A stretch of 64,000 bases of DNA from Paraburkholderia kirstenboschensis (GCF_904848585.1 NZ_CAJHCR010000003.1:558001-622000), one strand, 5' to 3'. Counted from the stretch's first letter, positions 8,829-17,912 are shown. Notes: generated by a model from the sequence alone, not told the origin. Program-made: numbers and translations.

Positions 8829-9024
8829 TCATCGCCTCTTGTTGAACATGCATACGATAAGGCACCGCCGCTTCCACGCGTTGCTCATCAAGGCCGATGA
8901 AGCGGCCATGTTGCGCTGCGAGTTGCGCGACCGGCTGCGGAATCCAGCGGGCCAGCAGAACGGTGGCGGAACAGCCTAAGCCAACAACAGCGGCAGCCAG
9001 CAGCGAGAGAGGAACAAATTCCAT
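8806..9024 (-). CDS. Small putative membrane protein overlapping the GntR start
   Basis: A 72-residue frame from ATG 9024 with GGAG six bases upstream. The first 30 residues (PLSLLAAAVVGLGCSATVLL) form one plausible membrane segment, followed by a short polar tail. Its 3' end overlaps the regulator's first codons by 23 nt. I do not recognise it. It may be a real small gene translated ahead of the regulator or chance coding in the leader; the good ribosome binding site is the main support. Confidence 0.3.
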   Translation of the reverse strand: MEFVPLSLLAAAVVGLGCSATVLLARWIPQPVAQLAAQHGRFIGLDEQRVEAAVPYRMHVQQEAMNVVGTSN

Positions 9025-9038
9025 TTGTAGCTCCAAAC

Positions 9039-9063
9039 GATTGAGTGAACGAATGACTCAATC
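9039..9063. promoter_or_regulatory. 8-bp inverted repeat in the divergent promoter region
   Basis: GATTGAGT (9039-9046) pairs with ACTCAATC (9056-9063) across nine bases. It lies just upstream of the small frame and GntR gene and 32 bp from operator-like site 3, in the 9037-9389 gap shared with the MFS gene. Confidence 0.35.
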
Positions 9064-9094
9064 ATATGCTGCATCGCCGCAAAAATCAATATTC

Positions 9095-9110
9095 GGTATG
9101 TAGTATATCA
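9095..9110. promoter_or_regulatory. Operator-like site 3
   Basis: GGTATGTAGTATATCA matches the motif at 7794-7809 in 14 of 16 positions. It lies about 280 bp before the MFS start at 9390 and upstream of the GntR gene on the other strand, a position suited to autoregulation and control of the permease. Confidence 0.5.
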
Positions 9111-9389
9111 GTGACTGTTGTTTTCACATCATCTCGTACGGTAGCACGCACCGCTCCGTCCCGCCTGCCCCTTCGATTAAACTCGCGACGCTCCGTGTAT
9201 ACGCGGAAAACGCGCGCTATGCGCGCAGCAGCGTCCGATGATCGCGCAATTCTCCCGAACTGCGGATTGTGCGGCGCCCGCCTCGTCATTAATCTTCCGC
9301 ACATCCTGCAACCGACCAGCCGCGCCAGCGTAAGCCGCCAGGGCGCCGCGCCGGTCACGCAGTCGTTTCGAGAATCCAGGGAGACCGTC

Positions 9390-10706
9390 ATGAGCACCAC
9401 CATCTCGCCGGCCGCAGCGGCCGACAATCGCACGGCGCGCAGCCGGGCACGCAAAGCGGCGCTGGGCAGCTTTGTCGGCGCCGTCGTCGACTGGTACGAC
9501 TTTCTGCTGTACGGGATTGTTGCGGCACTGGTCTTCAACGCGGAGTTCTTTCCGAAAGTAAGCCCGGCGATGGGCACGCTGGCCGCCTTCGCCACATTCG
9601 GCGTCGGCTTTCTGTTCCGCCCGCTCGGCGGCTTCGTGTTCGGCCATTTCGGCGATAGGCTCGGCCGCAAGCGCATGCTGGTGCTCACCGTGATGATGAT
9701 GGGCCTTTCCACCGCCGCAATTGGCCTGCTGCCATCGTTCTCGACGATCGGCTGGCTTGCGCCGGTGCTGCTCGTTACGCTACGCGCGATCCAGGGCTTC
9801 GCGGTCGGCGGCGAATGGGGCGGCGCGGCGTTGATGGCCGTCGAAAGCGCGCCGGACAAGAAAAAGGCTTTTTACAGCAGCGGCGTTCAGGTCGGCTACG
9901 GCGTGGGCCTCGTGCTGGCGACGGGCCTCGTCGCGCTGATCAGCCGTTCGATGGATAACGCATCGTTCATGAGCTGGGGCTGGCGCCTGCCGTTTCTCTT
10001 CAGCGTGGTGCTGGTGCTGATCGCGATGTGGATTCGCTCGAGCATGGAAGAGTCGCAAGAGTTCGTCGAAAAAGTCGGCGCGCGCGGCGAGCGCAGTGTG
10101 CGGCTGCCGATCGTTGAAGCGCTGCTGCGTCATCCGAAGGCGTTCCTCCTGATCATTGCGCTGCGTCTTGCCGAGCTGTTCACGATGTATATCGTGACCG
10201 CGTTCGCGCTCAACTACTCGACGGCGAATCTTCACATGCCGCGCGAATTCTTTCTCACAATCGGCCTGCTGGTCGGCGCGGTGAGCTGCGTGACCATTCC
10301 ACTCTTTGCAATGCTCGCCGACCGTTTCGGCCGCCGCCGCGTGTATATCGTCGGCGCGCTCGTCGGCATGTTCAGCGCGGTGCCGTTTTTTCTCGCTCTC
10401 GAAGCACGCTCGACCGTGTGGATCGTCGTGTTCGCCGTGATGCTCGCGAACATCGCCCACGACATGGTGGTAAGCGTTCAGCAGCCGATGTTCACCGAAC
10501 TCTTCGGCACCGAATACCGCTATAGCGGCGCGGGTGTCGGCTACCAGGTGGCAAGTGTGGTTGGCGGCGGCTTCACGCCGTTCATCGCGGTCGCGCTGGT
10601 CAGTTTTGCCGGCGGTTCGTGGCACCCTGTGGCGGGTTATCTGGCGATCGGCTGCCTGATCTCAGTGCTGGTCGCCGCGAAAATGAAGACCGGACGCACC
10701 GTCTGA
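9390..10706 (+). CDS. MFS permease, metabolite:H+ symporter type
   Basis: 438 residues from ATG 9390, chosen because CCAGGGAG lies just upstream; the frame is open much further 5' without a better start. The MHS signature is clear: DWYDFLLYGIVAAL at the start of helix 1, PLGGFVFGHFGDRLGRKRML between helices 2 and 3, and RAIQGFAVGGEWGGAALMAVE. About twelve membrane segments. Family members import proline betaine, shikimate, 2-oxoglutarate and similar acids with protons. It is divergent from the GntR gene and shares its operator motif, so it probably brings in the substrate or a related acid for the lyase-frc pathway. Confidence 0.88.
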   Translation: MSTTISPAAAADNRTARSRARKAALGSFVGAVVDWYDFLLYGIVAALVFNAEFFPKVSPAMGTLAAFATFGVGFLFRPLGGFVFGHFGDRLGRKRMLVLTVMMMGLSTAAIGLLPSFSTIGWLAPVLLVTLRAIQGFAVGGEWGGAALMAVESAPDKKKAFYSSGVQVGYGVGLVLATGLVALISRSMDNASFMSWGWRLPFLFSVVLVLIAMWIRSSMEESQEFVEKVGARGERSVRLPIVEALLRHPKAFLLIIALRLAELFTMYIVTAFALNYSTANLHMPREFFLTIGLLVGAVSCVTIPLFAMLADRFGRRRVYIVGALVGMFSAVPFFLALEARSTVWIVVFAVMLANIAHDMVVSVQQPMFTELFGTEYRYSGAGVGYQVASVVGGGFTPFIAVALVSFAGGSWHPVAGYLAIGCLISVLVAAKMKTGRTV

Positions 10707-10723
10707 ATGATTGATCGTGGTTG

Positions 10724-10764
10724 AAAAAGCCGGCGTGGCGTTATTGCCACCGCCGGCTTTTTTA
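10724..10764 (+). terminator. Intrinsic terminator after the MHS permease gene
   Basis: The stem AGCCGGCG-TGGC with GCCA-C-CGCCGGCT has a loop around 10741-10745 and six T at the 3' side; an A-run on the 5' side would make it work both ways. It begins 18 nt after the stop at 10706. Confidence 0.85.
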
Positions 10765-10927
10765 CTTTATGCCCCCTTGCTTTACGGCTTGCGCTGGTAG
10801 GTCGCACCTCGAATGGCGTTATCGCTGCCGGGATATGGCCGATTGTCGTCGCATTTCCTCGGGCAATGCCTTATGCATTTCTATCTCATATTGCCAACCC
10901 GAGCCTACCGCCCTATCGTTCGACGAA

Positions 10928-10984
10928 GCAAATTTCCAGCGGAATTTGCGCACGTTCATATGAAGCTCAGCCGCATATATGAAC
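10928..10984. promoter_or_regulatory. Two adjacent palindromes upstream of the OFA carrier gene
   Basis: GCAAATT (10928-10934) pairs with AATTTGC (10943-10949), and GTTCATAT (10954-10961) pairs with ATATGAAC (10977-10984). Both lie 90-150 bp before the carrier's start at 11076 and do not resemble the GntR motif, so a second regulator may be involved. I see no gene in 10765-11075. Confidence 0.45.
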
Positions 10985-11075
10985 CGGCATCGAGAAGCAA
11001 TTATTACGCCGCAAACACTAAAGCATTCGGTCTGATGCGCCGATAACAAAGACTTCGCTTTCCGGGAGACCGACC

Positions 11076-12479
11076 ATGAGTAGCATCACCGAGCCGCAGC
11101 CTAATTCAGGCTCCGCGCCATTCTTTTCAAAAGAAGCCACCATCGCAAAACCTGGTTTTTCGCGCTGGATGGTTCCACCCGCGGCACTCGCCGTTCATCT
11201 CTGTATCGGCCAGGCGTATGCGTTTTCCGTGTTCAACGGCCCGCTGACCAAGGTTATCGGCATCACGCAATCCGCTCCGGATGACTGGTCGCTGACCTCT
11301 CTCGGCTGGATTTTCTCGCTGGCGATCGTATTCCTCGGTCTGTCGGCAGCCTTCGCCGGCAAGTGGCTCGAACACGTCGGCCCGCGCCGCACGATGTTCA
11401 CCGCCGCCTGCTGCTTCGGCGGCGGCTTCCTGATTTCCGCGCTGGGCGTGTACATGCACCACATCGCGCTGCTGTATCTCGGCTACGGCGTGATCGGCGG
11501 GATCGGGCTCGGCTTGGGCTACGTTTCGCCGGTGTCGACGCTGATCCGCTGGTTTCCGGACCGCCGCGGCATGGCGACCGGCATGGCGATCATGGGCTTC
11601 GGCGGCGGCGCTATGATCGCGGCGCCGTTGTCGGTCGCGCTGATGAATCATTTCCGCAGCGCCACGAGCATCGGCGTAGCTGAAACGTTTATCGTGCTCG
11701 GCATTGTGTACTTCATCTCCATGTCGATCGGCGCTTTGGCCATTCGCGTTCCGCCGGCGGACTGGAAACCGGCAGGCTGGACCCCGCCGCAAACCTCGCA
11801 GCAGAAGATGATCACGCGTAACCACGTGCACATCGACGAAGCCCTGAAGACGCCGCAGTTCTATCTGATCTGGCTCGTGCTGTTCCTGAACGTGACCGCA
11901 GGCATCGGCATTCTCGGCCAGGCTTCGGTGATGATCCAGGAAAGCTTCAAGGGCACCGTGACGGCGGCCGCCGCAGCCGGCTTCGTCGGCCTGCTGTCGC
12001 TGTTCAACATGGGTGGCCGCTTCGTGTGGGCATCGGCTTCGGACTGGATCGGCCGCAAGAACACCTACTTCATCTTTTTCGTGCTCGGCGCGGTGCTGTA
12101 CTTCCTGGTACCGAGTTTCGCCGCGTCCGGTCACATGGCGCTCTTCGTGCTGTCCTACTGCATCATCCTCACGATGTACGGCGGCGGCTTTGCGACGGTG
12201 CCCGCCTATCTCGCCGACATGTTCGGCACGGCATTCGTCGGCGGCATTCATGGACGTTTGCTGACAGCGTGGGCCGCGGCTGGCGTTGCGGGCCCGGTGC
12301 TGGTCAACTACATCCGCGCCTATGAAGTCGCGCACGGCGTGGCAAAAGCCGACGCCTACACGATGACGGTTCACATCATGGCCGTGCTGCTGGTGATCGG
12401 CTTCATCTGCAATCTGTTGGTCAAGCGTGTGGACGACAAGCATCACATGACCGACGCACAAGTCGCCAAGGGCGCATAA
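11076..12479 (+). CDS. OFA-family MFS carrier (oxalate:formate antiporter-like)
   Basis: 467 residues, about twelve membrane helices. OFA hallmarks include PPAALAVHLCIGQAYAFSVF in helix 1, GLGYVSPVSTLIRWFPDRRG between helices 4 and 5, GFGGGAMIAAPL, and LLTAWAAAGVAGPVLVNYIR near the C-terminus. The family includes OxlT, which exchanges oxalate for formate; others carry lactate or pyruvate. A GGGAG precedes the ATG. The frc cluster 3.5 kb away makes oxalate/formate exchange plausible. The next gene, ten bases downstream, is the small subunit that often accompanies these carriers. Confidence 0.88.
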   Translation: MSSITEPQPNSGSAPFFSKEATIAKPGFSRWMVPPAALAVHLCIGQAYAFSVFNGPLTKVIGITQSAPDDWSLTSLGWIFSLAIVFLGLSAAFAGKWLEHVGPRRTMFTAACCFGGGFLISALGVYMHHIALLYLGYGVIGGIGLGLGYVSPVSTLIRWFPDRRGMATGMAIMGFGGGAMIAAPLSVALMNHFRSATSIGVAETFIVLGIVYFISMSIGALAIRVPPADWKPAGWTPPQTSQQKMITRNHVHIDEALKTPQFYLIWLVLFLNVTAGIGILGQASVMIQESFKGTVTAAAAAGFVGLLSLFNMGGRFVWASASDWIGRKNTYFIFFVLGAVLYFLVPSFAASGHMALFVLSYCIILTMYGGGFATVPAYLADMFGTAFVGGIHGRLLTAWAAAGVAGPVLVNYIRAYEVAHGVAKADAYTMTVHIMAVLLVIGFICNLLVKRVDDKHHMTDAQVAKGA

Positions 12480-12489
12480 GGAGACTCGC

Positions 12490-12618
12490 ATGTCGACCGT
12501 TCAACCCGTACACCCGACCAACAAGGTCAAGCTCGCCGTTTTCTGGCTGTATGTGATGGTTCCTCTCGCGTGGGGCGTGTACAACACGCTCGCGCAAGCG
12601 ATGAAGCTCTTCCAGTAA
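12490..12618 (+). CDS. MFS transporter small subunit (42 aa)
   Basis: A 42-residue protein reading MSTVQPVHPTNKVKLAVFWL, then YVMVPLAWGVYNTLAQAMKLFQ. A polar N-terminus is followed by a single membrane helix. AAGGAG lies seven bases before its ATG, and the gene starts ten bases after the OFA carrier stop, so the two are translated together. Small single-helix proteins of this kind are known beside OFA carriers. Its role, assembly or stability of the carrier, is inferred. It is too short for most gene finders but its start, stop and ribosome site are clear. Confidence 0.85.
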   Translation: MSTVQPVHPTNKVKLAVFWLYVMVPLAWGVYNTLAQAMKLFQ

Positions 12619-12626
12619 GCGCACCC

Positions 12627-12654
12627 GCACCCCGCCGTTCCCGCGGTGGGGTGC
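12627..12654. terminator. Hairpin between convergent carrier and autotransporter genes
   Basis: GCACCCC (12627-12633) pairs with GGGGTGC (12648-12654), extended by partial pairing of GCCG with CGGT. No T-run. It lies between genes ending at 12618 (+) and 12691 (-) and may serve both. Confidence 0.55.
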
Positions 12655-12690
12655 CCGCCACCGGCACGTCTCGCCGGCTGGCTTCTCCTC

Positions 12691-13640
12691 CTACCACTGA
12701 TACGCTGCGCCGGCGCCCACCGAGGTCGTCACCGAACTGATGCCCGCGCTCAACTTCACCTTGAAGTTTTGCGCGACGCGCGCCGACAGGCCCACCGCCA
12801 CCGCCTGATAACCCATGTAGCCCGCCGTGCCCACGCCGATTGCGAGGTTCTTCGTCGCATCCACGTCGGGAACCATGTTCATCGCCATCGCCGACGCCGT
12901 TCCCGCATAGGCGCGCCGCGCGAGATCGCCCATGCCGCTGTTGAACTGCTGCATGTTGACGGCGTCGCCCGCCGCCTGCCCGGGCGCGAGGTTGGTGATA
13001 CGGCGTTCGTTGCCCGACGAGCCCACGGAGACCGTATCCGGCTGATCCGCGACCGACCCTTCGCCAAGCGCAACCGTGTTCGCGGCCGACGCTTTCGCGC
13101 CGCCGCCTAAGGCCAGCGAACCATTGCCGGTCGCCTGCGGAGCTTCTGCCGAACTGTTGACGGCCATGTAGGCATTGCCATTGGCCGTATAGTTCTTGAC
13201 GGTCTTGTCGATGCTGCTGATCTGCTGGTTGGTTTGCCACAGCTGCGCGCCGGTGACCGCGTCGCTGCTGGTTGCCGAGACTTCGCCGTTCTTCAGGTTG
13301 GTCAACTGCACTGTCGGCGCATTAGCCGATGTGCCGCCGAGCGTCACCTTGTCATGCGCCGAACTGTCGTACTGAAGCGCGTTCGCAACCGTTCCGCCGA
13401 TGCGGCCGACCGCGCTTTGCAAGCCGGCGATATCGCCGCTGTTCTGCGTGACGCGGCCATCGAGATTGCTGAGCGCGCCGCCGACGGTGTTCACTATCTG
13501 GCCGCCCACCCTGTATGACGGCGCGCTAACCGAGGCGTCGGCATTCACCGTCGAGCCGCCGCCTAGCGCCGTGGCCGTGCTCGCTGCCTGCGCGAAGAGT
13601 TGTGAACCGTTGACCGCGTCGGTGCTCGCCGCGTTCAGCA
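12691..13640 (-). pseudogene. Trimeric autotransporter adhesin, 3' part (head/neck and YadA anchor)
   Basis: This frame continues the adhesin reading after a one-base shift at about 13641. It opens as [20 protein letters not shown], the expected sequel to VVTGVGRG in the upstream frame. Next come Hia/YadA-like head and neck repeats ([20 protein letters not shown]), [18 protein letters not shown] and a C-terminal YadA anchor ending in VGAGAAYQW with the usual terminal aromatic. The anchor would form the outer-membrane barrel as a trimer. Without repair of the shift this part lacks a signal peptide and cannot be exported. An internal ATG at 13548 is not a credible start. Confidence 0.8.
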
Positions 13641-15548
13641 GCCGCGCCCGACGCCCGTGACCACACGGTTGCCCAGCGTGCCCGCCACGCTGATCGCCCG
13701 GCCGTCCGTGGACGCGCCAATCTGGATGACGCGCGAGGCCGGATCTTGCGTCACGAGGCCAATGCCGCCCTTCTCGACTTTCTGCTGCAAGGTGGTCAAC
13801 CCGTTGTCGAGCGAGCCGAGCGCATCGCCGACATTGCTCTGCGTGCTGCCTTGCACGTGATACGACGGAGCGGTCACCGAGCCGTCGATACCGATCTGGG
13901 CGCCGCCGCCGAGTCCGGCCACAACCGGACTGAACTGCGCGAAATTGATCGCCGACGTGTCCGTGCGGCCCGCCGCGACGCCGGTCAATTGGCGCGCGCC
14001 GCCGGTGCCCGCAAAATCGACGCGTGCGCCGTTCGTATTCTGCCCAACGCTGATGATGCGCGAAGCCAGGTCTTGCTGGACAACCCCGATCTCGCCGTTC
14101 GTGATCTGGTTCGCAACGTTCGTGAGGTTGCCCTCGAGAGTGGTGGTGCGTGTGTCGAGCCCGGCGATCTTCGTTGTGTTCACGCTCACGCGCTGATCGA
14201 GGTTGGCGATGTTCGTCGTGTTGGCGCCGACGCGCTCGTCGAGGGTCGCGATGTTATCGCTGTTCAACGCTATCGCCCGATTGGTCGCGAACAGTTGCCC
14301 GCCGTTCACTGCGTCCACGCTGTCACTCGTGAGATTCGCAGCGCTTACGTTGGTCACGCGAACCGGCGCGCCAGCGTTGCCAAGCGTCATGCTGTCGTGC
14401 ACGGAAGAGTCGTATTGCACCGAATTGGCCGTGGCCGCCGCAATCGCACTCGCGCCCGTAGCCGCACTCGTCGCGGTACTGGTTGCAACGCTCGTGGTGA
14501 CGGCTGCTGCAAGCGCCGATCCGACGTCGCCGTATGTAACTCCGCCGATGTTGTAGACCGGTGCCTTTGCCGTGCCATCCACATTCACAGCCGACCCGCC
14601 GCCCAGCGCCGCGGCCACGCTCGCCGCGCTGCCGTACAGTTGCGCGCCGTTCACGGCGTCGGTGCTGGATGCGCCGATCGTGCCGCGCGACAAGCCGGTA
14701 ACCGTGCGGTTGCCGTTCAAGCCGGCTACGTTGACCCGAATACCGGTAGACGACGGCGCAACCAGAATGTCGCGCGTACCGAGATCCTGTTTGACGAGGC
14801 CGATGCTGCCCGACACGATTTGCGACTGCAGCGACGTAATGCCCGTGTCCAACGAAGTGAGCGCGTTGCCCACGGTGGTTTGCGTCCCCGACTGCACGTA
14901 GTACCTCGGGCCGACGGTCGAGCCGCTCGCACTGACCGAGGCGCCGCCGCCCAGTGTCGACACGACCTGCTTGAGTTGCGTCAGATTGACCGCCGACTGC
15001 GCTCCCGTGCCCGCCGCAACACCGAGAAGCTCGCGCGGCCCGCCGAGTCCGGTGAAGTCCACGGAACGGCCATCAGTGCCTGCGCCAACGGTGAGATTGG
15101 TCGTACCGAGGTCCTGCCGAACCAACCCCACCTGACCATTGTCGAGGTTGTTGACGAGGCTGGAAAGGCTTGCCGAATTCTGCGAGACCGCGTCGTTCGT
15201 CGCGTGGAGTTGCGCGCCTGTTACCGCGTCGGAACTGTCCGCGGTCAGTGCAGCTTGCGCCAGGTTGGTCAGCTTGACGGGAGTGCCGGAGTTGCCGAGC
15301 GTTGCTATGTCGTGCGCTCCGCTATCGTAGAACAACGCGTCGGCGACATTTGCGCAGCCGGCCGGCGGGCACACCTGTGCGCCGGCCGGCTGCGCAAACA
15401 CCAGCGCGCCGAGCAGGCCAGCGCTCGCAGCAGCCACGGCCCGGCACACTGAAGCGCATTTCGCGCCCGCGCTTTTGGCTGCTTCGGACGCCGCCACGTA
15501 GACGCGTCTTGCTTCGTTCCATACGGTTTTATAGGTTTTGTTCAACAT
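13635..15548 (-). pseudogene. Trimeric autotransporter adhesin, 5' part (ESPR signal and repeats)
   Basis: The N-terminus, NKTYKTVWNEARRVYVAASE, is an extended signal peptide (ESPR) with a hydrophobic core ending in AQPAGAQ. Repeats follow that alternate (T/S)DAVNGxQL necks with GSIGLVKQDLGTRDI / [15 protein letters not shown] blocks. Three 14-residue coiled-coil units ([42 protein letters not shown]) lie midway. It stops prematurely at TGVGRGC, where the sequence GGGCGCGGCTGCTGA lacks one base compared with the expected GRGLLNAA. GGGAGGA directly abuts ATG 15548, so the TTG at 15545, four bases from GGGAGG, may be the true start (M-NKTYK). Confidence 0.85.
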
Positions 15549-15934
15549 TCCTCCCACTCGGAATCGATTAACTTTTGCCAATATTTTCTTATGTCATCCT
15601 AAGTATTATTTCCAATCGACGGACTTAGGACGCACCGGGCCAATCCGGCAAACAAGGCTCAAACGCCGAGTGTGCAACCGCTTCCGCAGTTCGCGAATAC
15701 GATTAATCCTAAAAGCTAATTTTTACCGTGAATTAGCTAAAAGGCATAATGCGATTCAGACTAAAACTACCAAATGTCTTAATCCGGAATGTGGATGATT
15801 AAGCGGCTTTAAGTCGAATGCTGAGAGTGGCCGAGAACCGGCATAGAAGAAATGCGAGCCAGTCAGTGCTGGCTCGTAAGTCGAAAACCGTGACGCTGCG
15901 AACGTCGCGGCGTGGTGCCGAATGGTGAGCGCCC
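15549..15934. other. AT-rich intergenic stretch upstream of the adhesin gene
   Basis: No gene seen. The part 15580-15790 is clearly more AT-rich than its surroundings, as expected of an autotransporter promoter region. It holds a 7-bp inverted repeat AGCTAAT/ATTAGCT spaced by 11 bases (about 15715-15740). Confidence 0.4.
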
Positions 15935-16360
15935 TCAGATCTTTTCGAACAGTATGTCTTGCGCGCCTTCCCACAGCACCTTGACGCCTACTTCGCGCAA
16001 CTTCTCCTTGCCTTCGACGATGGTCAAGAAATGGTTGCCCGCAAGCTGCCCCATCTTGCTCGCGAAGCAGCACGAGCCATAGGCGATGAGGAGTTCCGTT
16101 TCGCTGTAGCCGCCCGGATAAAACAGAATGTCGCCGACCGACGGATGGCTCGTGTGATTCTCGAAACCGACCGCCGCGCCGTCGTTCTCCAGCTTGAACT
16201 CGCCGAGCGGCACCCAGCAGCCTTCGCCACTCCAGCGCACATGGATGATCTTCTGGCGGTACGGCAGCAGCTTCAGGAAGGCGGCCACGGTTTGCGGCGC
16301 GTCGGGGTTCGTTTCGGCGATAAAGACGTGGCCGCAGGAGGTGATTCGAAGTCGGGTCAT
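15935..16360 (-). CDS. DUF3830 family protein (cyclophilin-like fold)
   Basis: 141 residues: MTRLRITSCGHVFIAET at the start, then FLKLLPYRQKIIHVRWSGEG, PSVGDILFYPG and ELLIAYGSCCFASKMGQLAGN. This pattern fits the DUF3830 cyclophilin-like family, whose biochemical role is unknown to me. The start at 16360 lacks a strong ribosome site. It stands alone, about 400 bases from the adhesin start and 500 from the AraC gene end, so neighbours say little about function. Confidence 0.7.
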   Translation of the reverse strand: MTRLRITSCGHVFIAETNPDAPQTVAAFLKLLPYRQKIIHVRWSGEGCWVPLGEFKLENDGAAVGFENHTSHPSVGDILFYPGGYSETELLIAYGSCCFASKMGQLAGNHFLTIVEGKEKLREVGVKVLWEGAQDILFEKI

Positions 16361-16856
16361 CGCTGGGTATCCGGTATGTCGTGAGTGAGGATGAGGATGG
16401 TCGGTCGGATGCGGTTTGGGCCAAGCCGTGGGCCGGTCATTCTGTCGTCCCGTGCAAGGCTTAGACAGATACAGTTCGCAACCCGCCTGTCAGGCCAGTT
16501 CGACCCGCCACGTGCGACGCCAATCGCAGCTTGCGCAAGTGAAGGCGGCACCCCCATGCCAGCTTCGCCCTCCGTTGCGCCACGAATGTTCGTAGTTTGC
16601 AAGCCGCGCAATGCACAGCACACTTCGAAAGGTGCGTGATTCCTACAGACGGCATTCCGGCTACGTCTTTCCTTGCATGGCGCAGTCAACCGGCCGCGAA
16701 TCCAGAGCGCGAACGAAAGGCGCAGCGCCGCCAGGCTTCGAAGGGCACCGCTCGCAACTGCGAACGCAGTGGTCACCGTTTCTCACCGGCCGTTGCCGGA
16801 ACCCGCCTGCGGCTAAACTGCCCACTTGCCCGCCGTTGCCGACGCGCGTGCGCCTG
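16361..16856. other. Intergenic stretch with no recognised gene
   Basis: About 500 bases between the DUF3830 gene and the AraC gene. Open frames on both strands here have Arg/Ser-rich translations typical of non-coding GC-rich DNA, with no domain-like segments, ribosome sites or strong hairpins that I could find. Confidence 0.4.
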
Positions 16857-17780
16857 TCAGCCGCGCAGCCGGTAGCCAAGCGGTGTCACGCCGTAATCGC
16901 GCTTGAACTGCACGGAGAAATGACTGGCATTCTCGTAACCAACCGCAATTGCAATCTGCAGCACCGTCTGATCGGTTGAACGCAGCAGCCTCGCCGCTTG
17001 CTCGAGCCGCAAGCGCGTCACGTACTGATGCGGCGTTTCGCCAGTTTCACGGCGAAACACGCGAGCAAAATGGAAGCTGCTCAAACCGGCCTGCGCGGCG
17101 AGATCGTCAATTGCCAGATCCGCGCCAAGGTTCGCGCGTATGTAGTCGGTCACGCGCCGGATGCGGCGCGGTACCAGCCGTTCGGGTTGCGCGAGCCGCG
17201 CCGTCCCTGCTTGCCGGCCGCCCGAATAATGTTGAAGAAGATGCGCGGCAAGCGCGTGGACCAGCGCATCGACATACAGGCGCGAGTCGGCCGGATCGCT
17301 GGCGGCTCGATGCAATGCAGTCAGCATGGCGGCGACCAGCGGGTCGTGGAACCGCATTGCGTCGCTGAGCGACAGTTCGCGGCGTGATCCGTCGAGTTCC
17401 ATCTGATCGGCTACGCTGTCGATCAGGCTGCGCTCAATATGTAAATGGACGGTCGACAGCGGCTCGTCGCTGATCGAACGCCACCGCCAGGAGACCGGCG
17501 CGGGCGGCACGTACCAGACGTCGCCCACCCGAAGGTCGGAGCTTTCCCAGCGCCCGTTCAGATTGCGTTCGAGATGCTCGGCGCCGCTCGCGAGTGTCAT
17601 CAGCGTGAGGTCTTGCAGACCGGGTGCTTCCAGCAGTTCCTGCTCGTCCGGTTCGAGATAGGAGCGCAACACCAGGTGCCGCCACGGGCGATCCACGCTC
17701 GACACCAGTTTTTGGCCCGCCATATAGCGGTCGTAGGCAAGCGTCGTTGTCAGCTTTGGAATTCGTGTCATCACGTCCAT
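16857..17780 (-). CDS. AraC-family transcriptional regulator
   Basis: About 307 residues. The N-terminal two thirds is a cupin-like sensor region (WYVPPAPVSWRWRS). The C-terminal 100 residues form the double helix-turn-helix: LAIDDLAAQAGLSSFHFARVF, then TGETPHQYVTRLRLEQA and VGYENASHFSVQFKRDYGVT. The start is uncertain: ATG 17780 or 17768 are both possible, with GGGA near the latter. It is divergent from the LuxR-type gene across 17781-17955. The target is unknown. Confidence 0.85.
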   Translation of the reverse strand: MDVMTRIPKLTTTLAYDRYMAGQKLVSSVDRPWRHLVLRSYLEPDEQELLEAPGLQDLTLMTLASGAEHLERNLNGRWESSDLRVGDVWYVPPAPVSWRWRSISDEPLSTVHLHIERSLIDSVADQMELDGSRRELSLSDAMRFHDPLVAAMLTALHRAASDPADSRLYVDALVHALAAHLLQHYSGGRQAGTARLAQPERLVPRRIRRVTDYIRANLGADLAIDDLAAQAGLSSFHFARVFRRETGETPHQYVTRLRLEQAARLLRSTDQTVLQIAIAVGYENASHFSVQFKRDYGVTPLGYRLRG

Positions 17781-17901
17781 TCCCAAGGAGGTGCCGTATG
17801 CATATGAGAGAACCCAGTCACACCCGCGTTGCCGGTCGGCTGTCAGCGCAAGATCGCAAAAATGATAGCAAGGAACCGGCTACCGCAATTTTTGGAAATA
17901 G

Positions 17902-17912
17902 CTAATCATTAG
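17902..17912. promoter_or_regulatory. Short dyad in the AraC/LuxR divergent region
   Basis: CTAAT-C-ATTAG is a perfect 5+1+5 dyad, 44 bp before the likely start of the LuxR-type gene. It is short; function unknown. Confidence 0.25.

Noticed and set aside
13746..15452. A 568-codon plus-strand frame across the autotransporter region
   Set aside because: Shadow of the repetitive adhesin gene; no ribosome site and Arg/Ala/His-rich composition.
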